Source: Hermatobates lingyangjiaoensis
Lineage: Eukaryota > Arthropoda > Insecta > Hemiptera > Hermatobatidae
Reading direction: 5' to 3'
Length of the DNA: 64,000 nt
NCBI GenBank assembly: GCA_026182355.1
Contig: JAPFBL010000243.1
Coordinates: forward strand, 124,001-188,000
In this document: in pieces, positions 55,561 through 64,000 of the stretch
Layout of the letters: every line of letters starts with the position of its first letter
How positions within the stretch are numbered: position 1 is the stretch's first letter
The notes under the pieces: generated by a model
The model's database searches: none
What the model saw: the letters and a program-made list of their open reading frames with translations, nothing else
What the model was told of the DNA's origin: nothing
Program-made: the position numbers and the translations under genes

Positions 55561-56292
55561 TTAACCTGGCTGATCGAAGTCTTCAGGATTGCTGGCATCT
55601 CTGTCTGAATTTAATGTTCCTAAAATTGAAGAAGTCTTGATCTGCTTACTTATTTCTTTTATCAATATTTCATCAAGTTTGTAAAGTGCCGGACTATTGT
55701 TTATTAAATTTCCATAGAAGTTCTTCATGAGTGCACTTCTAATATTTCTCCTTCTTTCTAAAGGAACAAAAATTAATTCCTTTGCTTCGCTCCAGTTTAT
55801 CATATGATTTTTGTTCCTTACTTGTAAGAACAAGGAACTCTTTTCACCTTCCTGTCTGATTGAATATTGGTGTTGTTTTACTCTTGTAAAGAGACCTTTA
55901 CTCGTCTGTCCAATATAAGACATTTGGCAGTCAGTACAAGGTATCCTATATATACAACTATCTTTTTCCTCCCCCTTATTATTAACAAGCTTATTAAAGA
56001 AATTACTATCATTACCAAATACAACAGAGAGGTCCAGCTTTTTCAAAAATGAGGACAGATCTTTCAAACACGGGTTATATGGAATGACTACATATTTCTT
56101 TTCTATGAGCTGTTCTTCATTGTTTGATATCAGGGATTGTTTCACTCTTTTTTTGATATTATCAATTAATAATTTTGGATACTGTAAAGAACTTGATATG
56201 CTATAAATAGTTTTGATTTCTTCCTCTACAAACTCTGCACTGCAAATTTTTAATGCTCTCAAAAACATACTACTATTATTTGTTTTTTTCAC
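55561..56292 (-). CDS. Penelope-like element protein, C-terminal part with GIY-YIG endonuclease
   Basis: PLE proteins combine a reverse transcriptase with a C-terminal GIY-YIG endonuclease that nicks target DNA. This 243-codon open frame holds thumb-like sequence (residues 20-90) and then the nuclease: CIYRI (113-117), a CxxC knuckle CTDC (119-122), SYIGQTSKGLFTRVKQH (125-141) with the YIG, catalytic-type R (137) and H (141), and NHMINWSEAKELI (162-174), the block typical of PLE nucleases. The frame has no ATG at its start, so it is a 5' truncation and not a full protein. The frame has no stop, suggesting relatively recent insertion. The sister remnant at 56646-56902 is more decayed. Confidence 0.85.
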   Translation of the reverse strand: MKKTNNSSMFLRALKICSAEFVEEEIKTIYSISSSLQYPKLLIDNIKKRVKQSLISNNEEQLIEKKYVVIPYNPCLKDLSSFLKKLDLSVVFGNDSNFFNKLVNNKGEEKDSCIYRIPCTDCQMSYIGQTSKGLFTRVKQHQYSIRQEGEKSSLFLQVRNKNHMINWSEAKELIFVPLERRRNIRSALMKNFYGNLINNSPALYKLDEILIKEISKQIKTSSILGTLNSDRDASNPEDFDQPG

Positions 56293-56535
56293 CCAATATT
56301 TATATGATGTAATTTTTTTTGAGGGTTGAGGTCTAATGATTTTAAACTAGTTCTTTTGCCGAAGTTTATATATGTCGGTGTCGACATATTATATATGTCG
56401 ATATAAATATATGTCGAAACGTCGGCAAAAAAACTAGTTTAAAATCATTAGACCTCAACCCTCAAAAAAAATTACATCATATATATATATATTATATATA
56501 TTATAATTAATATATATATATATTATATATATAGA
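56293..56535. mobile_element. Head-to-head PLE family E palindrome with (TA)n
   Basis: The arms run from 'cccaatatttatatgatg' inward through 'gaggtctaatgattttaa' and back. The centre is shortened: it holds only 'gtcgacatat' and 'atatgtcgaaacgtcggc' parts, without CUGAAGA. TA-rich sequence (56480-56535) lies on the right. Confidence 0.75.
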
Positions 56536-56574
56536 TAGGATTTAATTTACTTCTCAATGAAAACAATTTTTTAA

Positions 56575-56902
56575 AACAATGCTCTAAGGCCTTTCGTTAA
56601 TACATCTTCGGAGAGCAAGTGAACTAAAAAAACAATAAATACTTGCTAACTTGGCTGATTGAAATTTCCAGAATTGATGGCAACCCTGAATGTGTTTAAT
56701 GATGAAGTCTTCATCTGTCTAATTATCCCGTTAATCAAAACTTCATCTAATTTGTAGAGTCCTAGGCTATTGTTCATTAATTTCTCATAAAAGTTCTTTA
56801 TGAGTGCACTTTCTACGATATTTCTTCTTCTTTCTGAAGACACATATATTAATTCATTTGCTTCATCCCAGTTAATCACATGATTACTGTCTCTTATTTT
56901 GA
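56575..56902 (-). pseudogene. PLE GIY-YIG endonuclease C-terminal remnant with its end
   Basis: The minus frame reads NHVINWDEANELI, SERRRN and YKLDEVLI, matching residues 162-212 of the protein at 55561-56292 at about half of the positions. The GIY-YIG core itself is missing because homology stops at about 56902, next to a (TA)n tract (56920-56959). The 3' side keeps the family H terminal sequence. Confidence 0.75.
56581..56616 (-). ncRNA. Hammerhead ribozyme motif, PLE family H (core change)
   Basis: GCUCU, CCGAAGA, unpaired U, GU-AUUA-AC hairpin, GAAA, GGCCUU, AGAGC. It mirrors 55493-55528 with different stem II bases that still pair, but U4 of the core is C, so it is probably inactive. 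Confidence 0.65.
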
Positions 56903-56915
56903 TTATTATTCAATA

Positions 56916-56919
<4 letters not shown>

Positions 56920-56959
<40 letters not shown>
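56920..56959. repeat. (TA)n microsatellite
   Basis: About 40 bp of pure TA, at the broken edge of the PLE remnant. Confidence 0.9.
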
Positions 56960-56960
<1 letters not shown>

Positions 56961-58480
56961 TTATAAGTTTGAAATATATGTATATACCAGATATGGTATG
57001 ATCTATGATCATGGTATGAGGAACACTTTTCCATTTTCACTTTTTTCTTCGTATGTTAAAATACATATTTTTTTGCTTAATTTAACACAATATCATAACG
57101 CATGACTTAATAATTGGCAAACATATTGCTTTCGTATGGAGAAGTAATTTACTGTTTTGAAGTAATATTGATACATGGTATGTTTTTTTATAATAAACTT
57201 CATGGCAAAACGCTTATTAATTCAATCCACTTATAGGTGACTTCAGAAAACTTAAATTTTACTTTAAATACGTTTTTAGCATGAATATTGTATATAATTT
57301 TTTTGTAATTTTAAACATTTTAAGAGTTTATATTAGATTAGAAATGACAACTATTAAGTCTCTTGTGTAGTAATTTAGTAGAGTGCTTTACAACCAGAAT
57401 TCAATTTGTTATAGCTAATAAAATATACATTAACATTAAAATAAATGAAGTTACATTAATTATATTGATTGCTAAAGTTTAATAGCAATAATAACATTGA
57501 AGTAAATCCAAGCCAGACTGATATCAATAAGTTTTGTTATTATATTTACTTATAATAAACTTTATTGTTTATTATAAAACTCCAGACTTCTCGTTGACTT
57601 AATTTAAATAATTCTAATTAATAAATATAAAGGAATGATTATTTTGTTGTGAAATATTTCATCTCATTTAGTTGAATAAAATGTTTTAAAATATTGACAT
57701 ACTTTACTTTTATTTCTGTTACTTTTTGACTTGTTTAAATTGTTTGATAAAGTCTACAAAACAATTATTTAAAGGTACTATTATTAGTTATTCATCGGTA
57801 GTCATCAATGTATTAGTTTTGAAAGTTCATCGTTTTGTAGGTAGATCTAAAAACTTTGACAGTATTTGTAACGACATAAAAATTCCTTCCTGGGAACACA
57901 ACTCTATTAATTGTGCATATTTTAAAAGACTTGCTGTCTTCTACAGGTATAATTATAACAGAAATAGCTACTTCAATGTTTTGCTGTCCAGGAATAAACT
58001 TTGCTTCATTATGTTTAGATAACTGTTACGAAGGGGACACATAGGCAGGCTAGTAAGTGCCCAATAAACTTCCTAAAGCCGATCTTAAACGGGGTGCTGA
58101 CCTAGTGCTTGAGTTGGTATAGCCTGTTCATTGCTTAGATCCAAAATGGATTATTGAAGCAATTTATAGCTCGGCAAGATTATCTCAGCCCAAGTATTAT
58201 TGATTAACATTCAAGACATCAACTTTGTCTTTTATAACTTCCAAAAAAAATCCTTTCACATCATTAAAGAGATAAAACTGTTCTTTACACATTAAACAAA
58301 TATCACCCCTATATATTGATTTATTATAAGCAATCTAAGAAAATAAAATAAATAACCAATACTCGCAAACATTTTTCAGAGTGTTGAATCTGTAAGGTCA
58401 GTATTATTTGCCACAAAAATTATATTCTTGAAAATTTTATTTTGATTTCAAAGTAGTACAATCAGTTATTCCGTCGTATT
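56960..58480. other. AT-rich stretch without recognised features
   Basis: The ORF 57726-58022 has no domain that I recognise. No repeats with named relatives. Confidence 0.35.
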
Positions 58481-58529
58481 TACTCATATTAAGGTAAAGA
58501 ATTTAATGATAGTCACCACATATAGAAGT

Positions 58530-58600
58530 TTAATAATATGAACAACGCGTTTCGAACACGTAATGTTCTTATTCAGGTATAAACTAAAAACATACAATGA
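58530..58600 (-). repeat. Decayed hammerhead-like PLE end (ACGCGU family)
   Basis: Minus strand: CUGAAUA, unpaired A, GAACA...UGUUC hairpin, GAAA, CGCGUU, GUUC. It is the sister of 5633-5675. G8 of the core is U. Confidence 0.45.
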
Positions 58601-58604
58601 TATC

Positions 58605-59005
58605 AGAGAGTTATCTACAGCATAAAATAAATGGTGCAAAATAAAACAAGAAAACAGAGATGTACACACCCAAGGATTGTGTCTGTGGTACAACTGACTG
58701 GGAATAGAATGGACGTGGGTGGGGTATGGAATGCACGTCTGTTTCATATTTTGGACAGCAGATAGCTTTCATTGTTATTTTATTTCTCTAAAGGTTAGGC
58801 AAAGGTCTTTTGATTTGCTCAAATATTAAATATAAGAAATATACCAAAAATATAAACGAGAACTATAACGAACGACAAAATATGAAAATAAAAACAAAAA
58901 TAATTTTTTTTTTATAAATCTAAAAATTAACTTTTTTACACTAAATGTTATTTTGATTGCTTGAACAATATTACTACTTGACATCTACTCTCAATTCGAT
59001 ATTAA
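58605..59005. other. Stretch without recognised features
   Basis: The antisense ORF 58484-58747 is not conserved elsewhere and shows no domain. Confidence 0.3.
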
Positions 59006-59008
59006 ATA

Positions 59009-59210
59009 TCAACGTCCAAACCACAGTAAGAAATCAGAAAAAATACTTTGATCTTTCAACCGTAACAAGTGATCTTCGTCAGAGTCAAATCTCAATGAAA
59101 AGATCAAATATCAGTTGCGATTTAACTCTGACGAAGACTCGTTGTTACTATTGAAAGATCTTATTCTGTTTTTCTGTTTTCTTACAGTATTTGGACGTTG
59201 TTTTTTATTT
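59009..59210. mobile_element. Head-to-head PLE palindrome, diverged family A
   Basis: The arms start at 'caacgtccaaaccacagta' and end at 'tatttggacgttg'. Both retain CUGACGA, an A, a partly rebuilt stem II and GAAA followed by GAUC. Stem I GACU is lost on the right (AACU) and AGUC is lost on both sides. Confidence 0.65.
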
Positions 59211-59614
59211 CAAGTGCTTGTTGGGAAAATCTTGTTATATAATATTACATATATGTGAAAATACATCATAGCTCCCATCTAAATCATAAACAAAGCCACA
59301 GTATAACAGTAGTATTGATTCTAGGCTGCTGTTTAAAAGATAATTAGAAACATTAAAACAACGGAGCAAAGTTAGAGAGGAGATTAAAACGAAATGAATT
59401 CATTTAGGGGTATTTATTACTCAGTGACGTAGAGCTATAAATATTCAGGATTGATGCTCAACTCTGATTTAGTTGTCAGTATCCCTACCATTCATTCAAA
59501 TTTTTACGCAACCCAGCTTCATATCGGTTCTAGATTTTAATATTTAATTTGTTTTGTTATTTATCACTGAAAAAATGCAGATTAATATAAGAAATATAAG
59601 AAATATAGATATAT

Positions 59615-59832
59615 GACGATCAAACCACAATAAGAAATGGGGGGGGGGGGGGGAAGGCTAAGATCTTTCAACCGTACCAAGCAGTTTTCGTCAGAGTAAA
59701 CAACCCTCTGACAAAGACCGCTTGTTACGGTTGAAAGAACTGGGTATTTTTTCCCATTTCTTATTGTGGTTTGATCATTGATTGTTATTTCACGTGTTTA
59801 TTGTGAAATCTATTGTGATATATATATATATA
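59615..59832. mobile_element. Head-to-head PLE family A palindrome with poly-G run and (TA)n
   Basis: The arms have the usual outer edges 'gatcaaaccacaataag' and 'cttattgtggtttgatc'. The 'atgggaaaa' part of the left arm has expanded to a run of about 14 G (59639-59653). Both hammerheads are changed in stem II or the core. TA tract at 59817-59832. Confidence 0.7.
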
Positions 59833-60218
59833 ACTGAAAAAACAACACATAAACAACGAGAACACTTACTGGGTCAATATTTCGAACCTAAATTCGTCAT
59901 CAGGAAGAGAGTGTAAGAGAAAAAGAAGAAGAGGTACGTACGTTCAAGACTATGGGTGGAAGACGATTCATGTATATTATACGAAGTTAATATAGTTAAT
60001 ATAAATACAAAAACATACAGAAATTAAAAACTGATTTATTTATTTATTATTTTTTCATATTTCACTAATTTAATTTAATTATAAATTGATTCTTGTCTAC
60101 CTTATTCTTTCTCTTGGTTTCCCTCTCTTATCTCTCTGAAGACGGTTCAAACCGAAAATTAGAGACTGTAAGTGTATGCTTTTAATTTCTACATTGAACT
60201 ATATATATATATATATCA
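59833..60218. mobile_element. Adjoining PLE ends: hammerhead-like arm and family B arm
   Basis: At about 59873-59910 the minus strand has CUGAUGA, unpaired C, GAA...UUC hairpin, GAAA and UAUUGACC. At 60115-60195 a plus-strand family B arm shows CUGAAGA, GGUU/AACC, GAAA, AUUA, GAGA with one base missing before the box. The intervening AT-rich part matches the spacer at 33726-33852. TA tract at 60198-60218. Confidence 0.6.
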
Positions 60219-60235
60219 TGATTTGTTTTCTTGGC

Positions 60236-60429
60236 CCAATATTTATATGATGTAATTTTTTGAGGTTTGAAGTCCAATGATTTTAAACTAGTCCTTTTGC
60301 CGACGTTTCGACATATATTTATGTTGTAGCATACAGTCATGTTGTAGCCCTGAAGATGACATAAATATATGTCGAAACGTCGGCAAAAGGACTAGTTTAA
60401 AATCATTGGACCTCAAACCTCAAAAAAAT

Positions 60430-60477
<48 letters not shown>
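60236..60477. mobile_element. Head-to-head PLE family E palindrome with (TA)n
   Basis: The arms begin 'cccaatatttatatgatg' and end with 'aaaaattacatata' plus a TA tract of about 48 bp (60430-60477). The right arm carries the best hammerhead of this family. In the left arm the box has been lost by a deletion near 60320. Confidence 0.8.
60347..60384 (+). ncRNA. Hammerhead ribozyme motif, PLE family E (intact)
   Basis: GCC, CUGAAGA, unpaired U, a six-pair stem II (GACAUA/UAUGUC around AAUA), GAAA, CG, UC, GGC. Stem I is GCC/GGC. The stem III segment is ACGU and cleavage is after the canonical GUC triplet. Confidence 0.75.
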
Positions 60478-60484
<7 letters not shown>

Positions 60485-60486
<2 letters not shown>

Positions 60487-61065
60487 TTAGTCACTGTCTT
60501 AAAATGAGAAAAGAAGAACTAAAAAGTGTAACACTATTGTAATTGTAATTTTTTTTTCGGTTGAAATTAAGTAGTTTGAGATTTATACTAATCATAAATT
60601 ACATTCGTTAATTCCAATGATATACTTTTTAAAGCTAATAGAAGTATCTTCTTTTTAAATAATCCAATTAAGTAGGTGGTTATATAGTTTTAAAATACGG
60701 GAGAGCACGTTTGAGTTGTGAGAGTATGTAATGGGACTAAGGCCATATATCAAAGCCAGGCCCAACAGAGTCAAACAGATGGCCGTGATTGAGTTAGTAC
60801 CGCCTCAGCCCCTAGACTCCAAATATCATCGTCTGCCTGCTCTATACAATATGGAAAAGTGCCTTTCACCGCTAATCAGTATATGTAAACTCTAATTTCA
60901 AAATTTAATAAGCTATGTTTTTCAAGCACTGAAAATTCTTTATAAATTGACATATTTGCTTTTGTTTAATATTTTTAATCAGTAATATTTTACAGTCCAA
61001 TGATAACACATAATACTAATAACGAACTGCCTAGATCAAAAAGGTTATTTGTTTTTTTGAGTCTC
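60485..61065. other. Stretch with a GC-richer patch, unclassified
   Basis: The patch at about 60715-60850 ('gccaggcccaacagagtc' and 'ccgcctcagcccctagac') is GC-rich without a long frame. The remainder is AT-rich. Confidence 0.3.
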
Positions 61066-61074
61066 AAAAAACCT

Positions 61075-61400
61075 TTATATATATATTTCACTCAAAATTC
61101 GAAAAAACGATCCAAACTGAACGCAAATCAGCTGAAAAACGAAGAAAAGCAACACACAGAGAAAGAGACACACTTACAAACTCAAATTATTGGATGATTC
61201 GTCTTTAGGTGAAAAGAGAATGGGCGACGAAGCACGCCGGAAACACAACGGCAGGAAACCGTCCCGGCAACCGACTATGCTGTCACGCGCTCCCGGTTCA
61301 GGAAGTAATGAAGTAGAGACGAACAGAAGAAATAAAACTAAAATTAAAATAAAGACAAGCAGTTCTGGTTTATTGAAGGTAAAAAATACAAGAAGAAAAT
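61075..61400 (-). mobile_element. PLE family C arm, single
   Basis: It contains 'cgatccaaactgaacgc', 'gaagaaaagcaacacac' and a decayed family C hammerhead, then the inner 'gccggaaacacaacggc' edge and about 100 bp of further sequence ('ggttcaggaagtaatgaag'). The latter may be internal PLE sequence, because it is not present in the head-to-head copies. Confidence 0.6.
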
Positions 61401-61449
61401 AAATGAAGTATGAAAAGAAATACCGTGAAAAATACCTATCATGGTATAA

Positions 61450-61750
61450 TTTCTTATGAGGATACTTGCTGCCATCATAATATAGAATGTATTAGAATTA
61501 TATATTTTAATATAACTTATTTATTGAAAGTAAATATACTATTAAAATTAGAATTATAGTCAGTAATCATTTGAAATAATTCACATTATGATGTAATATA
61601 ATTGTATAATATATTATATTATAATATAATACATCCAAAAAACTCTTAACAAAGAGAACTGCAGTCGCGAACTATCGGTTCGATAAGGAACAACCTCATA
61701 CTGAAGAAGTAAATTAAAGTGGACTTAATAAAATAAAGTAGCATACAATT
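61450..61750. other. AT-rich stretch without recognised features
   Basis: Nothing but low-complexity TA/AAT runs (around 61600-61635). Confidence 0.3.
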
Positions 61751-61754
61751 AAAA

Positions 61755-61810
61755 AAAATCTGGAGTGGCCTACACTCAACTTTACTATAAGTAAACATAA
61801 TAACAAACAC
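61755..61810 (+). repeat. Dispersed repeat X, 5'-terminal fragment
   Basis: AAAAAAATCTGGAGTGGCC followed by the ACTTTACTATAAGTAAAC palindrome region, then unrelated sequence after about 61810. Confidence 0.7.
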
Positions 61811-61814
61811 ATTA

Positions 61815-63200
61815 AGCACCAACTGATGTTTTGTGCTCTTTACGTTTAATCGATACGTGTCATTTGTTTAGATTTGAGTGTAATAGCTTTATTAGTTATT
61901 AGAATAGTGACATCTGATAAAAATGATTAAACTGAGGACCTGAACTCATCGGACTCGTAGGCTCTACAGTCATACTGTTGTAATAGTATGTGACATACTG
62001 CTGTCATGCCATTGTTTTCACTCAATTTAACGTCAGATTTTATGTTCATTAATGACCTCCATAAATGTAAATGGAGAAGTATTTCTCACTTCTATAGTTT
62101 TAGGTATGAGTTGACAGAAATCTTTGCCCATTCTGAGATGATTGCTTCGAATACAGATATAATGTGATCAAGGGTTTCTAGATACAGAGTTTAAATTATT
62201 TGTATGATGTCAAATACAGCTTCCATTCATAGTAATAAAGTAAATAATTTAAAAACAACAATACAGAAAAAGAGAAAAAAATAAGATACGAGTATAACAT
62301 TATTTAAGGCCAGAAATTACTAAGGCAAATTATAAAAAAAGAGGTATAACTAATACACTAAATAACTGTTTACAAAGATATTAAAAATGTTTCTTGAATG
62401 TTCTTATAGAAATAATCATATTGATTCAGTTTGACAAATTCGTTGAGCCCAAAAAACTCACACGGTGAAGTTTTGCATTATATACATGGTGGTTATAAAG
62501 TATTCTATTTTTCTGGTAAAGTGAAAATAAATATAAATTGTATAAAACTATATAAGAATTATCAAAATAAGAATGATATAAAAATAATATAAATGATGTT
62601 CAAAATGCAATATTACTAGATAAGCGTAGATAGTCTAAAGAACAAGTAATGCACTTGTGATATTGAAAAGAAAATTAATAAAATATTTCCACTGACTTTA
62701 ATAATGATGTTCAATAGCTTCTGTATTCTTGCATTCTCATTTAATCAATGTAAACTCATATTTAAAACATATATTAAACTAAATTTTTCAATTAATGTAA
62801 TCTTTTAAACACAGGTATTAAACTAAATTTCTCAATAAGGCCATATTTGAATTAATTTCAAACTGTTACAAATAAAATGGACGTCGAATAGCAAGGTAAT
62901 TGAATATTAAAATGACGTGAAAAAATGAGAGCCTATGATTGGTTGAAATAATCATACGATAGAAAAGTCATGCGCATTATGTACTGTTGGCGGGAAATGA
63001 AGGGACTTCAGTCTGCGTGAATCATCATTTTTAGACTAAATAGAGACCTATGAATTATATTGAATTCAACTATTTTAAAAATTTCTTTTCACCCAGTTTA
63101 TACCTTGATAAGAGGAATTTTGTTTTACTGGCTTTATTTAATTTGATCGATTCCGTACTATAAAGTTTTCGTTTTATTTGTGCCAAATCGTATAACATCG
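61815..63200. other. AT-rich stretch without recognised features
   Basis: No gene or named repeat was recognised. Confidence 0.35.
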
Positions 63201-63204
63201 TAAC

Positions 63205-63245
63205 AAATCTGGAACAGCTTGCACTTAATTTTACTATAAGTAAAA
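63205..63245 (+). repeat. Dispersed repeat X, diverged terminal fragment
   Basis: 'aaatctggaacagcttgcac' and 'ttttactataagtaa' correspond to the X left end with several changes. Confidence 0.5.
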
Positions 63246-63524
63246 AAAATACCAAACTAATTTACAACATAATGATTTCTGCCTCCTCAAAAGCTTTCAT
63301 ATGCAATCATAGATCATGATTTTTACATTTTTCTAAAAAAAAATACATTTTTATTGTTTTAAAAATTTTACCATTTCTTTCGTTTATTTATTCTTTGAAT
63401 AAATCATGAATATGCACTTTAAATTGCTGTCTTAAGGTCCTATCTGTTTATCCAATATAGTAATGTCTAAAATCATTGAATTTTATTCCACAAGCTCATT
63501 TTAATATATTATTATCACTATTTA

Positions 63525-64000
63525 AAAAAATCTGGAGTGGCCTACACTCTACTTTACTATAAGTAACTTAATGTCAAATTTCTTGAGTATATAAAACATA
63601 ACGTCTCATTTAAGCATAACGTAAACATCTAAATGGGATATAATTATTAACCTTTCATTCCTGAGGTAGTACAAATAGTGATTGAAGGACATATCATTTT
63701 ATAAGCTTCTTTTTGTACATCACAAATAATTTCATTAGTATAACTACAGCTGTAATAACATTTTTGAAAAACCAAAGTGAACATTTCTTGAAACGATTTA
63801 TTCTCCTACAAGAGAATGGCTTTCGATCAAACAGCCAGTGGATTTCTTACATCGTTTACTTGACATCCTTCTACATTGAATATTAAAGTAAAATTTTAAA
63901 ATTTAAAACAGGAAAATACCTTTTTTTGTCTGAAAAACATCTTAAATAGCGAAGAAAATGTTATTTTAAGGTGCTTTGTTAATTAAAGATGTACGATAAT
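63525..64000 (+). repeat. Repeat X, copy running off the window
   Basis: It starts AAAAAAATCTGGAGTGGCC and matches 26342-26830 closely through the last base of the window, so the copy continues outside. Confidence 0.8.

Larger units (their letters stand above)
55440..56292 (-). mobile_element. 5'-truncated Penelope-like element, family H
   Basis: Reading on the minus strand, it comprises the C-terminal coding region (55561-56292), a short A/T-rich gap, a hammerhead (55493-55528) and an outer edge with 'tttattgtggttgctta' near 55450-55475. The 5' side is cut exactly where a family E palindrome starts (56293), so the reverse transcriptase is lost or was displaced by that insertion. Confidence 0.75.

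Noticed and set aside
1..64000. Bacterial or viral genome interpretation
   Set aside because: Spliced exon, SINEs, Helitrons, PLEs, microsatellites and the absence of dense long ORFs fit a eukaryotic nuclear intron.

Overview
This is an AT-rich eukaryotic window, almost certainly from an arthropod and most likely an insect. The only host coding sequence I can support is one 153-bp internal exon on the minus strand (25581-25733). It encodes the start of the cholinesterase-like domain of a neuroligin, has consensus splice sites and is open throughout. The window therefore appears to be mostly two very large introns of a neuroligin gene transcribed right to left. The arthropod call rests on the IHGES...WNSG wording of that exon, on CCTAA (complement of TTAGG) repeats in a SINE tail, and on the transposon mix. 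I cannot name the species.

The rest is old transposon sediment. From left to right: a truncated Helitron split by a tRNA-derived SINE (2.0-2.8 kb); a mariner tail (5.7 kb); SINE remnants (8.6, 10.3, 17.0 and 21.0 kb); a Jockey-like LINE end (12.5-13.0 kb); a 1.4-kb Helitron with both ends (18.6-20.0 kb) and a shorter relative (20.2-20.8 kb); degenerate copies of an unclassified repeat, here called X, leading up to the exon (22.7-25.5 kb); a LINE scrap and a 3.4-kb inverted pair of X copies (26.2-29.8 kb); a dense field of Penelope-like element (PLE) ends in (TA)n tracts (30.7-35.4 kb and 43.0-61.3 kb); a 26-bp minisatellite (41.0 kb); PLE N-terminal coding scraps (46.2 and 48.5 kb); a LINE RNase H remnant (54.4-55.0 kb); and two PLE C-terminal GIY-YIG endonuclease remnants (55.6-56.9 kb), one still a 243-codon open frame.

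The main discovery is in the PLE ends. At least eight sequence-divergent terminal families, many as head-to-head palindromes beside (TA)n, carry the parts of a type I hammerhead ribozyme: CUGANGA box, stem II hairpin, GAAA box, UH cleavage step and complementary stem I strands. In nearly every family the short stem III segment is a perfect loopless palindrome of different sequence (AGAUCU, AGGCCU, ACCGGU, ACGCGU, ACGU, AUAU, AAUU). Self-complementarity is thus kept while sequence changes, which suggests hammerheads that act as dimers. All families also share one unpaired nucleotide between the CUGANGA box and stem II. No rRNA, standalone tRNA gene, CRISPR array, operon or recognisable promoter was seen.
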